Below are positions 5,448-12,864 of a stretch of DNA of 27,046 nt, one piece after another; positions within the stretch are counted from its first letter, which is position 1, and the number at the start of each line of letters is the position of its first letter. The stretch lies in the IMG/VR virus record IMGVR_UViG_3300010885_058680, positions 1 through 27,046 of that record; one strand, 5' to 3'. The notes under the pieces were generated by a model that searched no databases, had not been told where the DNA came from, and was given only the letters and a program-made list of their open reading frames with translations. The translations under genes and the position numbers were made by a program. The stretch is from a virus.

Positions 5448-5606
5448 TTATTCGTCATCGCGTGGCATATCTCTTCTGTAAACTATGTGTATAAGTTTGT
5501 CGAGAGTCTTTCCTGTCTTCTGTCTTGGCCCATCTTTTCTTTCGCTGTAATTAATAACGAAAACGGGGAACCCAACAGATAGAACAAGGATAAGAACCAG
5601 ACTCAC
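5448..5606 (-). CDS. 52-residue membrane-anchored protein, GTG start
   Basis: From a GTG at 5604-5606, with GAGG eight bases upstream, the frame encodes a hydrophobic N-terminal segment (SLVLILVLSVGFPVFVI) and a basic, then acidic tail (RRDMPRDDE). It starts eleven bases after the coiled-coil gene at 5617-5955. The layout, one N-terminal membrane helix and a short soluble tail, would fit an i-spanin-like or holin-accessory role, but the soluble part is short for a spanin. GTG is supported by spacing; there is no suitable ATG in frame. Confidence 0.55.
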   Translation of the reverse strand: MSLVLILVLSVGFPVFVINYSERKDGPRQKTGKTLDKLIHIVYRRDMPRDDE

Positions 5607-5616
5607 ACTACATACC

Positions 5617-5955
5617 TCATTGTCCTTCGACAGCTGCTTCTTTAATTAGTTTTTTCTTTTTTGAAACAACTTTCTCTTGATAAGAGGGAGAGCACTTTTT
5701 TAGCTCTTCAATCTCCTGTAAAAGCTTGACACGCTCTGATCGAAGAGTTTCAATCATAACTTCAAGCTGTTTGTTTGAGGAAGCTATAATAGAAACATTT
5801 TTTTGAAGCATTTCGTTTTTATCTTCTAGATCCACGATTCTGTTACCTCTTTTTTGTATTTCATTAGCCTGATTCTTGATCACTTCGATCAATTGTGAAG
5901 CGGCCTCTGAATTACCTAATTGTTGTGCTACCACTGACGCTAAATCTTTCTGCAT
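5617..5955 (-). CDS. Coiled-coil protein
   Basis: The 112-residue product (MQKDLASVVAQQLGNSEAAS...) is nearly all heptad-like helix (IQKRGNRIVDLEDKNEMLQ, LEVMIETLRSERVKLL), ending with a lysine-rich segment KKKKLIKEA. It has no membrane segment. The start at 5953-5955 follows AAAGGAAT at good spacing. It lies twelve bases downstream of the lipoprotein gene 5968-7245 and upstream of two small membrane proteins, so a role at the cell envelope or in a virion assembly step is conceivable. No family is recognised. Confidence 0.75.
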   Translation of the reverse strand: MQKDLASVVAQQLGNSEAASQLIEVIKNQANEIQKRGNRIVDLEDKNEMLQKNVSIIASSNKQLEVMIETLRSERVKLLQEIEELKKCSPSYQEKVVSKKKKLIKEAAVEGQ

Positions 5956-5967
5956 GTTGTATTCCTT

Positions 5968-7245
5968 TCAGCATTCTGTTCCTACCCAGTAATTTAGTGA
6001 GTCTATCATTCTTTGAGGATCTGATGTTAAATAATCAATAAATCCACCGCAGTCTTGTGTTAAATCAACCCACTGTGATTGATTGGGCACATCAAAACTA
6101 ATAAACGCACTTACCGAATATCCATTTTCATAGCATTGTTGTGATACCATACCTAATCCGTCTTGTATAGATTGGAACATAAACTGTTGTATTTCTTCAT
6201 CAGAGAATACAATCACTTTTCTATTTGTATTTTGCCAATCAACATACAAGGAATCTGTTTGATCATTGCCATTATATATGGCATCTAATTGATATTCTAA
6301 TCCACCAGAATACATGGGTTGATTATTGATTCTTAAAACATGACAGGCGGTATTTGAATCAGTGAAATCTGTTAATTTAGCCATTTCTGTGGCACCGGCA
6401 TTGTGTGTATATCCAATTCCAATAATGGCGAATCTGCTATTCTGTAAAACACCTTGCGATGACCATTCACATAAAGCATCAGCGACGGCATCAATTGTTC
6501 CAGACATTGAACCAGAATAATCTACAACAAGGAGATAGTCTGCTGAATCGTTTGTTGTTTCGTCTTCGTCCGTAACACCATCACAATCATCATCGTCACC
6601 GTTACCACAAATTTCGACAACAGGTGTTCTCATATTTCTTATATTTACTTGGCCATTCACGCATTCACGATAACCGGCACGACATTCACCAACGTTTATT
6701 GTATCTGGATCACCTGTATAAACATAGCGGTCTGCTGGATCAAATATTGGATCATCATCTGTATCTTCGTCTATTTCGCCGTCACAATCATTATCTCTGC
6801 CATCACATACTTCTTTACCATAATTGTCTGGTGGAACACAAATATATTGTCCATCAATACAAAGTTCTCGCGAGGATCTACATACGCCCAAAGCATTTTG
6901 AACGCACTCATTTCTTGAATCCCAAGAACTTCTGTTAACTTGCCAAGGATTATCTACAACACCATCGCAATCGTCGTCTAGACCATTACATACTTCGTAG
7001 TCTGATCTTACTTCTCCATCACAGTATATTTTGTTTTCTTCGTCTTTTTTTGTATAACCAACGTGGCATATACCTACGTTAACCTGTTCTACATCTTCTT
7101 GACCAAGTTTAAGATAATCGTAAGGATCTGATTCGTTTATCATACATGGCTGACCTAAAAGTTCTACTAATGGTTCCTGTTCGCAGTTATCGCAAGAAAC
7201 CGAAAATAATAATAAAACTAATAGTAAAAGCCTATTTTTGGTCAT
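5968..7245 (-). CDS. Lipoprotein with three MopE-like motifs and a vWA domain
   Basis: The 425-residue protein starts with a lipoprotein signal (MTKNRLLLLVLLLFSVSC, lipid cysteine at 18, Asp at +2). Three acidic, cysteine-flanked motifs follow, CNGLDDDCDG (86-95), CDGRDNDCDG (147-156) and CGNGDDDDCDG (213-223), of the type found in putative metal-binding MopE-like repeats. From about 236 a von Willebrand A domain begins, with the MIDAS signature DYSGS (D242, S244, S246), which binds a divalent metal and often a protein ligand. Such architectures are known from bacterial surface proteins, for example in Myxococcota, and are unusual in phage. It may be an envelope receptor-blocking, lysis-related or adhesion protein acquired from a host. 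The start overlaps the previous gene by 14 bases. Confidence 0.88.
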   Translation of the reverse strand: MTKNRLLLLVLLLFSVSCDNCEQEPLVELLGQPCMINESDPYDYLKLGQEDVEQVNVGICHVGYTKKDEENKIYCDGEVRSDYEVCNGLDDDCDGVVDNPWQVNRSSWDSRNECVQNALGVCRSSRELCIDGQYICVPPDNYGKEVCDGRDNDCDGEIDEDTDDDPIFDPADRYVYTGDPDTINVGECRAGYRECVNGQVNIRNMRTPVVEICGNGDDDDCDGVTDEDETTNDSADYLLVVDYSGSMSGTIDAVADALCEWSSQGVLQNSRFAIIGIGYTHNAGATEMAKLTDFTDSNTACHVLRINNQPMYSGGLEYQLDAIYNGNDQTDSLYVDWQNTNRKVIVFSDEEIQQFMFQSIQDGLGMVSQQCYENGYSVSAFISFDVPNQSQWVDLTQDCGGFIDYLTSDPQRMIDSLNYWVGTEC

Positions 7246-7426
7246 AAAGCACCGAATTACATATATTCTGTTTTCTATCCTCTGGAAGTTTGTTTAGCCA
7301 CTCAATTATAACTGTATCTGCTGCTTCTATGTATGTTAAGCCGTCGCTATCACAAGCATAACAACCCAGAGCCTTTCCTCTACAAACAGCACAAGTGCCC
7401 TTAATGTAGAGGATTCCGTTATTCAT
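7232..7426 (-). CDS. DnaJ-like zinc-binding small protein
   Basis: I use the ATG at 7424-7426, which overlaps the upstream stop (ATGAATAA), giving 64 residues. The sequence has two Cys pairs, CAVC and CYAC, with CRGKALGCYACDSDG resembling one CxxCxGxG repeat pair of the DnaJ central zinc domain. The C-terminal half is a helix (EAADTVIIEWLNKLPEDR). A folding-helper or disulfide role would fit the Hsp20, GroEL and glutaredoxin genes nearby, but this is inference. No independent ribosome site is seen, so translation is probably coupled. Confidence 0.65.
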   Translation of the reverse strand: MNNGILYIKGTCAVCRGKALGCYACDSDGLTYIEAADTVIIEWLNKLPEDRKQNICNSVLYDQK

Positions 7427-7766
7427 TTGTTGTTTGAGAGCTTTTGATGTAAGTGAAACGCATGACACCAGGAATTCTTAGTGCTTGGGCTCTAACCATT
7501 TCTTTAATCGCATCTACTGAATTTTCTGGCAAGTATTCACCGTCAATCTTAATAGACATGCGAGTTGTGTTGTGTAGAGTCTTTTCAAGAGTTTCGTTAG
7601 CTTTAACGATCGTTACACCGTCTATTGCGCGGATTCGTGATAGATAATCAGTAACTGTCATGTCGTGCTTCTTGGAAGTAACAACAACAGCCTCTGTTTG
7701 AATAATCTTATCGCCAGGTCTTTCCTGTAAATTTTGTCGGAAGCTTTCAAAAAGTTTATACATCAT
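7419..7766 (-). CDS. Conserved-looking 115-residue alpha/beta protein
   Basis: The product (MMYKLFESFRQNLQERPGD) has a pattern of two beta-alpha-beta halves: DYLSRIRAIDGVTIVKA, then SIKIDGEYL, a long helix (SVDAIKEMVRAQALRI) and PGVMRFTYIKS. The spacing, with paired DGV and PGV turns, suggests a ferredoxin-like or ACT-like fold. I recall similar small proteins in large marine phages but no function. Two ATGs stand in tandem at the start; GGAG lies about twelve bases upstream. It is the first gene after the terminator at 7784-7815. Confidence 0.75.
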   Translation of the reverse strand: MMYKLFESFRQNLQERPGDKIIQTEAVVVTSKKHDMTVTDYLSRIRAIDGVTIVKANETLEKTLHNTTRMSIKIDGEYLPENSVDAIKEMVRAQALRIPGVMRFTYIKSSQTTNE

Positions 7767-7783
7767 TTAGTAAATATCTCCAC

Positions 7784-7815
7784 AAAAAGTAAAAAGCAGC
7801 CATTTCTGGCTGCTT
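7784..7815 (-). terminator. Rho-independent terminator after hsp20
   Basis: AAGCAGCCA and TGGCTGCTT form a 9-bp stem with a GAAA tetraloop on the minus strand (7794-7815), followed by TTTACTTTTT. It closes the transcript of the gene at 7819-8169. It is nearly symmetrical and could also act on the plus strand. Confidence 0.88.
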
Positions 7816-7818
7816 TAT

Positions 7819-8169
7819 TTATTTAATTTCAACAGTCCGTGATTTGTCCACTTTTGCTTTTACCGGTATGTTAATTGTCAAGATACCATTTTTACATTCT
7901 GCTGAAATATTTTTTGTATCGGCAGAATCTGTTAGTTTCCAAGAACGTTGAAACTTCTTGTTTTCGTCCTTTGTGCCTAATTTTAACGTGCTATCGTTTA
8001 CCAGCAAATTAAAATCTTCTTTGGCAAATCCAGGAACATAAACAGTAATCTTTGTGGCTCCATCTTTTTCCGTTGTAAGCTGATCCGGATTCATTTCCAT
8101 CGTTGACCAACGGATGTGTGGCACCGCAAAAATATCATTAATCATCTTGTTAACATTGTAAGAATACAT
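7819..8169 (-). CDS. Small heat shock protein (Hsp20 / alpha-crystallin)
   Basis: The 116-residue protein shows the alpha-crystallin domain: VYVPGFAKEDFNLLVND (strands 2-3), FQRSWKLTDSAD, ISAECKNGILTINIPV, where the GIL motif is the usual GVL/GIL of the family. It would act as an ATP-independent holdase. The N-terminal region is short and there is no extended C-terminal I-x-I tail, though it ends RTVEIK. The start has AAAGGAG nine bases upstream and the gene is closed by a strong terminator. Hsp20 genes are known in several T4-like and cyanophages, where they may assist capsid or tail assembly. Confidence 0.92.
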   Translation of the reverse strand: MYSYNVNKMINDIFAVPHIRWSTMEMNPDQLTTEKDGATKITVYVPGFAKEDFNLLVNDSTLKLGTKDENKKFQRSWKLTDSADTKNISAECKNGILTINIPVKAKVDKSRTVEIK

Positions 8170-8215
8170 AATTTAAATCTCCTTTCGGGATCTAAACCCC
8201 GTAAGTAATTTGTAA

Positions 8216-8689
8216 TCACGCTGCAAGAGCGTCAAGATCTTTTTCTTCTGTTTCTCGTTTTGTTTTCTTAACTTTCACACCAGACTGAATTGGTGCGTCG
8301 CCCCAAAAATTAGGATTATCATGCTTATTTGTTAGGAACTGAACGATGATAAATTGTTTATCATCTTTAATCTTGAAATCAGCCTTGTATGGCTCCAGTT
8401 TACCGTATTTTGGTTCTGGCTCTTTCTTTTGATACTTCTTCTTTTCTGGTGCTGTATTTAAGTGATTGAGAACACGATGAATAATATCTTTCTCACTCAA
8501 AAACTCATCACGAACCATATTGACCCAATTAATATCAATATAGCCCAATACAACCCACCTTGATGAACCAAAGTTCTCAACTTCCCAATGCATCGATTGA
8601 GAATATCGACCAGCCCTTGTTTCTTCACTATTTGAAGCTGGAATTTGTCGAAAATCACATTCAATTTTTGGTTTCTGGGTGTCAGTCAT
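8216..8689 (-). CDS. Hypothetical 157-residue protein
   Basis: The frame starts at 8687-8689 (MTDTQKPKIECDFRQIP), overlapping the glutaredoxin stop by eight bases, and ends in an acidic tail (EEKDLDALAA). The middle has an aromatic segment MHWEVENFGSSRWVVLGYIDINW and a lysine-rich linker, then KDDKQFIIVQFLTNKHDNPNFWGD. It looks soluble and beta-rich. I recognise no family. It sits between glutaredoxin and Hsp20, in the small overlapping-gene run. Confidence 0.75.
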   Translation of the reverse strand: MTDTQKPKIECDFRQIPASNSEETRAGRYSQSMHWEVENFGSSRWVVLGYIDINWVNMVRDEFLSEKDIIHRVLNHLNTAPEKKKYQKKEPEPKYGKLEPYKADFKIKDDKQFIIVQFLTNKHDNPNFWGDAPIQSGVKVKKTKRETEEKDLDALAA

Positions 8690-8957
8690 TTAGTAGAATC
8701 CTTCCTGAGTTACGATTCAAACGTTCATTCAATTCGGTAAAACCACCAACAACAGTTTCATTATTGTTGTCATCAATAGCCACTACAATTGGGACAGTTG
8801 GCCAATTATAGTGAGCCTTTTGCTCTTGAAGGAAGTTATCACTTTTATCGGCTGCAACCACAATAAAAGGAATTTTCTTTTGTGTCAAGAGATTAACTGC
8901 CTTCTTACAAAAAGGACAGTCAACTGTGACAATAAGTTTATACATTTTTGGATTCAT
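8682..8957 (-). CDS. Glutaredoxin
   Basis: This 91-residue thioredoxin-fold protein has the active-site CPFC at residues 14-17, the cis-proline segment WPTVPIVV and the glutathione-side GG-F motif (VVGGFTEL). These are hallmarks of glutaredoxins, which use glutathione to reduce disulfides and, in phages, commonly donate electrons to ribonucleotide reductase. No reductase gene is in this window. The start ATG overlaps the previous stop as ATGA and the end overlaps the next gene by eight bases. Confidence 0.9.
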   Translation of the reverse strand: MNPKMYKLIVTVDCPFCKKAVNLLTQKKIPFIVVAADKSDNFLQEQKAHYNWPTVPIVVAIDDNNNETVVGGFTELNERLNRNSGRILLND

Positions 8958-9271
8958 TTTGTTAAGACCCTACTACCAAGCAACTGCATTAGATCCGTAA
9001 ACGATGATACAACAACCTTTTCCGATGAAACGTTACCAAAATTAAATGTTAGCAAACATAGGTTTTTTCCATCAATATCGGTAACATCACTTGGACCGAA
9101 CATCTCATGTTTTGGAAACTTTTCTTCCAAAGGCATCTCGCGAACGAAACTGAGATTATGTAAATTTAATATCTCTTTATCAACTACTGCTTTGTAACCA
9201 GCAACTGAACGATTGTGCGAATCTTTCACAACCATACTAACTTTATTAACTACTTCAAGTGTAAGAAACAT
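8954..9271 (-). CDS. Hypothetical 105-residue protein
   Basis: I choose ATG 9269-9271 (MFLTLEVVNKVSMVVKD), which has GAGG seven bases upstream; a longer reading would need a TTG. The protein is beta-rich, with VSMVVKDSHNRSVAGYKAVV and LCLLTFNFGNVSSEKVVVSSF, and lacks motifs I can name. Its start overlaps the KVGDL-type gene at 9255-9482 by 17 bases and its stop overlaps the glutaredoxin start, so the run 9775 to 8216 is probably one coupled operon. Confidence 0.7.
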   Translation of the reverse strand: MFLTLEVVNKVSMVVKDSHNRSVAGYKAVVDKEILNLHNLSFVREMPLEEKFPKHEMFGPSDVTDIDGKNLCLLTFNFGNVSSEKVVVSSFTDLMQLLGSRVLTK

Positions 9272-9482
9272 TTGGAACCTCGTAAATTTCTGCGTTGTCA
9301 ATTAGCCAATAATCACCATCAATCAAGATACAATAACTGTGTTCATTGAATTCAGAAACAACCAAAGCAACTTTTGGGTCTTCTGTAATTTTGACCTTCC
9401 TAATGACCCCGTCATCCTTTTGAGCCCAGAGTAATCTGGAACTCTCTGGAATCCAGACAAGATCACCAATATTACATTTCAT
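9255..9482 (-). CDS. KVGDL-family protein, diverged
   Basis: The 75-residue product begins MKCNIGDLVWIPESSRL and continues KVALVVSEFNEHSYCILIDGDYWLIDNAEIYEV. It keeps the family layout (I-G-D-L-V at the start, a VVSEF strand, a Y/W-containing D-x-D-Y-W turn) but has no hexamer array; the equivalent place carries an ordinary charged loop. The ATG overlaps the preceding stop as ATGA. Proteins of this plan might be small KOW/SH3-like barrels that bind RNA or protein; I infer this from pattern only. Confidence 0.7.
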   Translation of the reverse strand: MKCNIGDLVWIPESSRLLWAQKDDGVIRKVKITEDPKVALVVSEFNEHSYCILIDGDYWLIDNAEIYEVPNVSYT

Positions 9483-9775
9483 TGATCTGAATTTGTTTCT
9501 TGATTTTGTTGTTGATTTTGTGGGTTCTTGACTTTTTCATAGCCTTCTAGGATTACCTGACAATCAGTAAGCCTAGCAAACATTTTCTGTAACTTTTCCA
9601 TTCCAGTTTTCAGCTTAAGCTTTGCCAAAACCACTTCCTTATCGTGGAGGTCGTTTGAGGCTTCTTGCATAAGCTTTTGGAATTTTTCAATTTCTTTTGC
9701 CAAACCATTAGAAATACTGGCTACTTCATATGGCACATCTTCTAGATCTGAAGTATAACTTACTTTAACCTGCAT
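9479..9775 (-). CDS. Coiled-coil 98-residue protein
   Basis: The product starts MQVKVSYTSDLEDVPYEVAS, followed by a long amphipathic helix (LAKEIEKFQKLMQEASNDLH, VLAKLKLKTGMEKLQKMF) and a Gln/Asn-rich tail (NPQNQQQNQETNSDQ). The ribosome site AAAGGTGAT is good. It directly follows GroEL and has the length of a GroES, so I checked it: it has no mobile-loop or beta-barrel pattern and is not a GroES. The function is unknown. Confidence 0.75.
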   Translation of the reverse strand: MQVKVSYTSDLEDVPYEVASISNGLAKEIEKFQKLMQEASNDLHDKEVVLAKLKLKTGMEKLQKMFARLTDCQVILEGYEKVKNPQNQQQNQETNSDQ

Positions 9776-9785
9776 ATATCACCTT

Positions 9786-11360
9786 TCACAGTTCTACAAC
9801 AGCGTGATCTGTTGTAATTAAAGTTCCTGCTGCTGAAGCAGCATTCTGTAAAGCACATCGCGTTACTTTCACAGGATCAATAATACCCGCTTCATAGGCA
9901 TTAATGAATTTCTCATTAACAGCATCATAGCACACATCTTCATCGAAGTCAAGTGCTTGTGACAAAACAACGTCTGGTTTTCCACCACCGTTTTCAACGA
10001 TTGTTTTAAGTGGCTGCTGGCAAGCTTTAACAACAATATCAACACCATATCTCTCTGCCTGAAAATCCACGTTAATATGGAGCCTGTTCTGTGTTGCTAC
10101 TTTGGCTAGTGTGATGCCTGAGCCGGGGATGATTCCTTCGTCTAGGGCCGATTTAACCGCTTCTAGGGCATCTTCAATACGGTGCTTCTTCTCGATCATT
10201 TCAATCTCTGTTGCGGCACCAACATTAATTACGGCAATACCACTCGCCAAACGTGTAATACGTTCCATTGTTGTTTTAGAAGAATCAAGATCGCTTGATT
10301 GAGAAACTTCTTCTTTAAGAGATTCGATTCGTTCCTGAATCTTATTTGGATCTCCTTTGCCACCCATAATGATTGTTTGAACCTTTGAGCACTCAATTGA
10401 TTTAGCTTTACCTAAATCTTTTAGTTTGGCATTACGAATGTCACCGCCATTTAGTCTTGTGAAGAAAGTAGCACCAAGTGATACAGCAAGATCACCAAGA
10501 ATATTTCTACGCTCTTCACCATAACGCGGTGCTTTAATCGCTGAAACAGCCATTGTTCCACGTAATGTATTCATAATAAGCGCCGCGAGTGCTTGGCCTT
10601 CAATTTCTTCAGCAATAATAACAAGTGGCTTGCTTTCTCTTGCTACAACTTCCAAAACAGGAAGTAACTGTTCAACGGCTTCAATACGTTCATCTGTGAT
10701 AAGGAAATATGGATCATTATAACTCATAATTCCTTTACGCTCGTTTGTAACGAATTGTGACGAAGCAAAGCCAGAATCAAAACGGAAGCCTTCAACAATA
10801 TCTAAACTTGTCTGCATCGACTTTGCTTCTTGAATAAGAATAGAACCATCTTTACCAACAAGATCAACTGCTTTGGCAATTAGCTTGCCAATACTCTTAT
10901 CGCCATTAGCTGAAATGGTGGCAATACGTTCCAAGTCCTGTTCGTCTGAAACAGGCCTTGACCAACGTGGTAATTCATTAACAATAAATTCAACTGCCTT
11001 ATCAATACCACGCTTTAGATCAATTGGTGAAATACCAGCAGCTAGGAATGGCTGTGCTTGAACAAGAATAGAGTGCGCCAATACGGTTGCTGTTGTTGTT
11101 CCATCGCCAGCAGAAGCAGCAGATTGACGAGCAACTTGTTTAATAATTTGTGCTCCAACATTCTCAAATGGATCACTTAATTCAATTGCCTCTGCGACTG
11201 TGACGCCGTCCTTAGTTATAATTGGGTTCCTGCCCTTTTGGTGTAGAATAACATTCTTACCACGTGGACCCATAGTTGTTTTTACATTATTAGCTAGTTT
11301 TGTAACACCATCTAAAATCTTTTTATTTAGTGATGAACCATTATCAAATACTTTCGACAT
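9786..11360 (-). CDS. groEL: Phage-encoded GroEL chaperonin
   Basis: The 524-residue protein is a group I chaperonin: TTMGPRGKNV near the N-terminus, the ATP-binding AGDGTTT at about 85-90, VGAATEIEMIEKKHRIEDAL carrying the catalytic Asp, and AASAAGTLITTD at the end. I use ATG 11358-11360 (MSKVFDNGSS) because GGAG precedes it by six bases. It lacks the Gly-Gly-Met tail of cellular GroEL. No GroES partner is in the window, so it may work with the host GroES or alone, as reported for some large phages (for example phage EL). Folding of the phage capsid, polymerase or other proteins is the likely role. Its own promoter and the preceding terminator make it a separate unit. Confidence 0.97.
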   Translation of the reverse strand: MSKVFDNGSSLNKKILDGVTKLANNVKTTMGPRGKNVILHQKGRNPIITKDGVTVAEAIELSDPFENVGAQIIKQVARQSAASAGDGTTTATVLAHSILVQAQPFLAAGISPIDLKRGIDKAVEFIVNELPRWSRPVSDEQDLERIATISANGDKSIGKLIAKAVDLVGKDGSILIQEAKSMQTSLDIVEGFRFDSGFASSQFVTNERKGIMSYNDPYFLITDERIEAVEQLLPVLEVVARESKPLVIIAEEIEGQALAALIMNTLRGTMAVSAIKAPRYGEERRNILGDLAVSLGATFFTRLNGGDIRNAKLKDLGKAKSIECSKVQTIIMGGKGDPNKIQERIESLKEEVSQSSDLDSSKTTMERITRLASGIAVINVGAATEIEMIEKKHRIEDALEAVKSALDEGIIPGSGITLAKVATQNRLHINVDFQAERYGVDIVVKACQQPLKTIVENGGGKPDVVLSQALDFDEDVCYDAVNEKFINAYEAGIIDPVKVTRCALQNAASAAGTLITTDHAVVEL

Positions 11361-11383
11361 TACTGACTCCAATCTGTCGCTCT

Positions 11384-11412
11384 ATTATACCCACATTATA
11401 GAAGAAGTAAAG
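11384..11412 (-). promoter_or_regulatory. Probable promoter of groEL
   Basis: A perfect TATAAT lies at 11384-11389 on the minus strand, with CTTTAC or TTTACT at 16-17 bases upstream (11406-11412). A second TATAAT lies at 11395-11400. The -35 overlaps the end of the terminator hairpin at 11409-11430. It is of a different type from P1-P5: it lacks TG before the -10 and the GATC spacer. Confidence 0.55.
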
Positions 11413-11430
11413 AGGCTTTTCAGCCTCTTT
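11409..11430 (-). terminator. Terminator hairpin before groEL
   Basis: AAAGAGGCT and AGCCTCTTT form a 9-bp stem with a GAAA loop on the minus strand, starting two bases after the stop of 11433-12854. The following TTTACTTCTTC is only moderately U-rich, so termination may be incomplete. Confidence 0.75.
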
Positions 11431-11432
11431 CT

Positions 11433-12854
11433 TCAATCATCAACTGCCGTATCTTTTACCACTTTTTCCGTTGAAGGCGTCAGCTTCTTCGCCAATTCAA
11501 CCGCTTTTTCACCTTCTCTACCACGACCGACTTGAGTCGAGGTTAAGTAATTTTGTAGCGAAGAACTGAAATCAGCAAGGTTATTGAAAATCTCTGTAAC
11601 GCTAGCGTCCAACGACTTAACAGCATTATCGATAATTGTTTTTATCTTTTCATCAGAGAACTGTAACACTATCTGCTTTTGACCATACTGTCTTGCGAAT
11701 TTTGACCAATGACCATATGGTATAATGAATTCAGCTCTCAAACCTTTTGCTGACGGTTCGGTTTTACTAATCTGATCTCCTGCCAATTTTTGTAGTAACT
11801 TATCAACTTCCGTATTGTCTGGCACTTTCTCTAAATTAGAAACCAAAGAAGCAAGACCACCTGAATCTAGATTGTTAACAAACTGTGTAAATTTACCGGC
11901 TTTTGGCATTTTAAATTTATTTTTTTGAAGAATTTGAAATGCTAATTCGCCCTGTTGTTTTGGAATCAAGGTTTTTGGTTTGCCTTTTTTATCAGTAACA
12001 AGACTAATAAATTCCTTATTTAATTCTGGTGGTAAATCGTCTGCTGCGACAATATCTACTGGCTCATCTTCTGGCTGCTCTTTTAGTGAAAAATAACCTT
12101 CTTCAAGAGCCTTGCTTGGCAACACCAGTTTGCCGGTGGTAGCATCTGTTTTAATCGTATTTGATGGAATCTGTAAAAACTGATTTATATTCGAACCATC
12201 AACAACAAATCTGACCACTGTCAATTCACCAACAGGAGCATCCTTGCCAGAAGAGTTTTTTAGATAAACATCAAAATATACTTTTCCTGCTTCAGTATTA
12301 ATTGAATTAACAAGATTAGCGACACTTCCTTTAACTTCTGCTTTGTCAGCAGTCAAGGTTTTGAGAGAAACTGGAATTCCAGCATCTGTGATATCGCCAA
12401 TGTCGCCTTGCGCATTTGCCTCTAATGCGCCTTTTTGAACACTACCATAAACAACACTCAAAAACGCTTCATTAATGAAACCCGCTGGAGAAGGCTGGAA
12501 AGATTTAAATAAACGATTCAAAGTTTCAAGAAGCACAATTTGTGAAATAATTCTTCTTGGATTTTTAACATCTGCTCCGGCAGCTATTTGTTCCATTTGA
12601 TTTTTGATCATTGTCAATCTTTCAAATGGAGTTTCACCGCCTCTTGTGGCGGAATCTACAATTCTTTCTAATTCTTCTCTTTCGACTGTATTCAACTTAC
12701 CCCAATTTTCAGAAATCTGAAGTTTAGGCAATTTAAGAACTCTCTCTTGTGTCGAGACTTCTTTTTCCTGAACTATTTCAGTTTCACTAACGATCTTTTT
12801 GGTTTCTTCCAAAAGATCTGCCATCTTCCATATTTCTTCCAGCGTAAGTTTCAT
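11433..12854 (-). CDS. Large hypothetical protein, possible PD-(D/E)XK-like core
   Basis: The 473-residue protein starts MKLTLEEIWKMADLLEE, with an N-terminal helical part (LNTVEREELERIVDSA). At about 125-175 it reads FINEAFLSVVYG, then QGDIGDITDAGIPVSLKTL, then EVKGSVANLVNSI: a helix-borne Glu, an Asp and a S-L-K, which resembles the arrangement of a PD-(D/E)XK nuclease fold. The second half is a mixture of helices with FIIPYGHWSKFARQYG. I recall comparable proteins in large marine phages, some found with virions, but the nuclease idea is inference from spacing. It follows clpP by ten bases and ends at a terminator. Confidence 0.8.
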   Translation of the reverse strand: MKLTLEEIWKMADLLEETKKIVSETEIVQEKEVSTQERVLKLPKLQISENWGKLNTVEREELERIVDSATRGGETPFERLTMIKNQMEQIAAGADVKNPRRIISQIVLLETLNRLFKSFQPSPAGFINEAFLSVVYGSVQKGALEANAQGDIGDITDAGIPVSLKTLTADKAEVKGSVANLVNSINTEAGKVYFDVYLKNSSGKDAPVGELTVVRFVVDGSNINQFLQIPSNTIKTDATTGKLVLPSKALEEGYFSLKEQPEDEPVDIVAADDLPPELNKEFISLVTDKKGKPKTLIPKQQGELAFQILQKNKFKMPKAGKFTQFVNNLDSGGLASLVSNLEKVPDNTEVDKLLQKLAGDQISKTEPSAKGLRAEFIIPYGHWSKFARQYGQKQIVLQFSDEKIKTIIDNAVKSLDASVTEIFNNLADFSSSLQNYLTSTQVGRGREGEKAVELAKKLTPSTEKVVKDTAVDD

Positions 12855-12864
12855 TATTTAGACC

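Noticed and set aside
9479-9775. GroES partner of the phage GroEL
   Set aside because: The length fits but the sequence is a coiled coil with a Gln-rich tail and lacks the beta-barrel and mobile-loop motifs.
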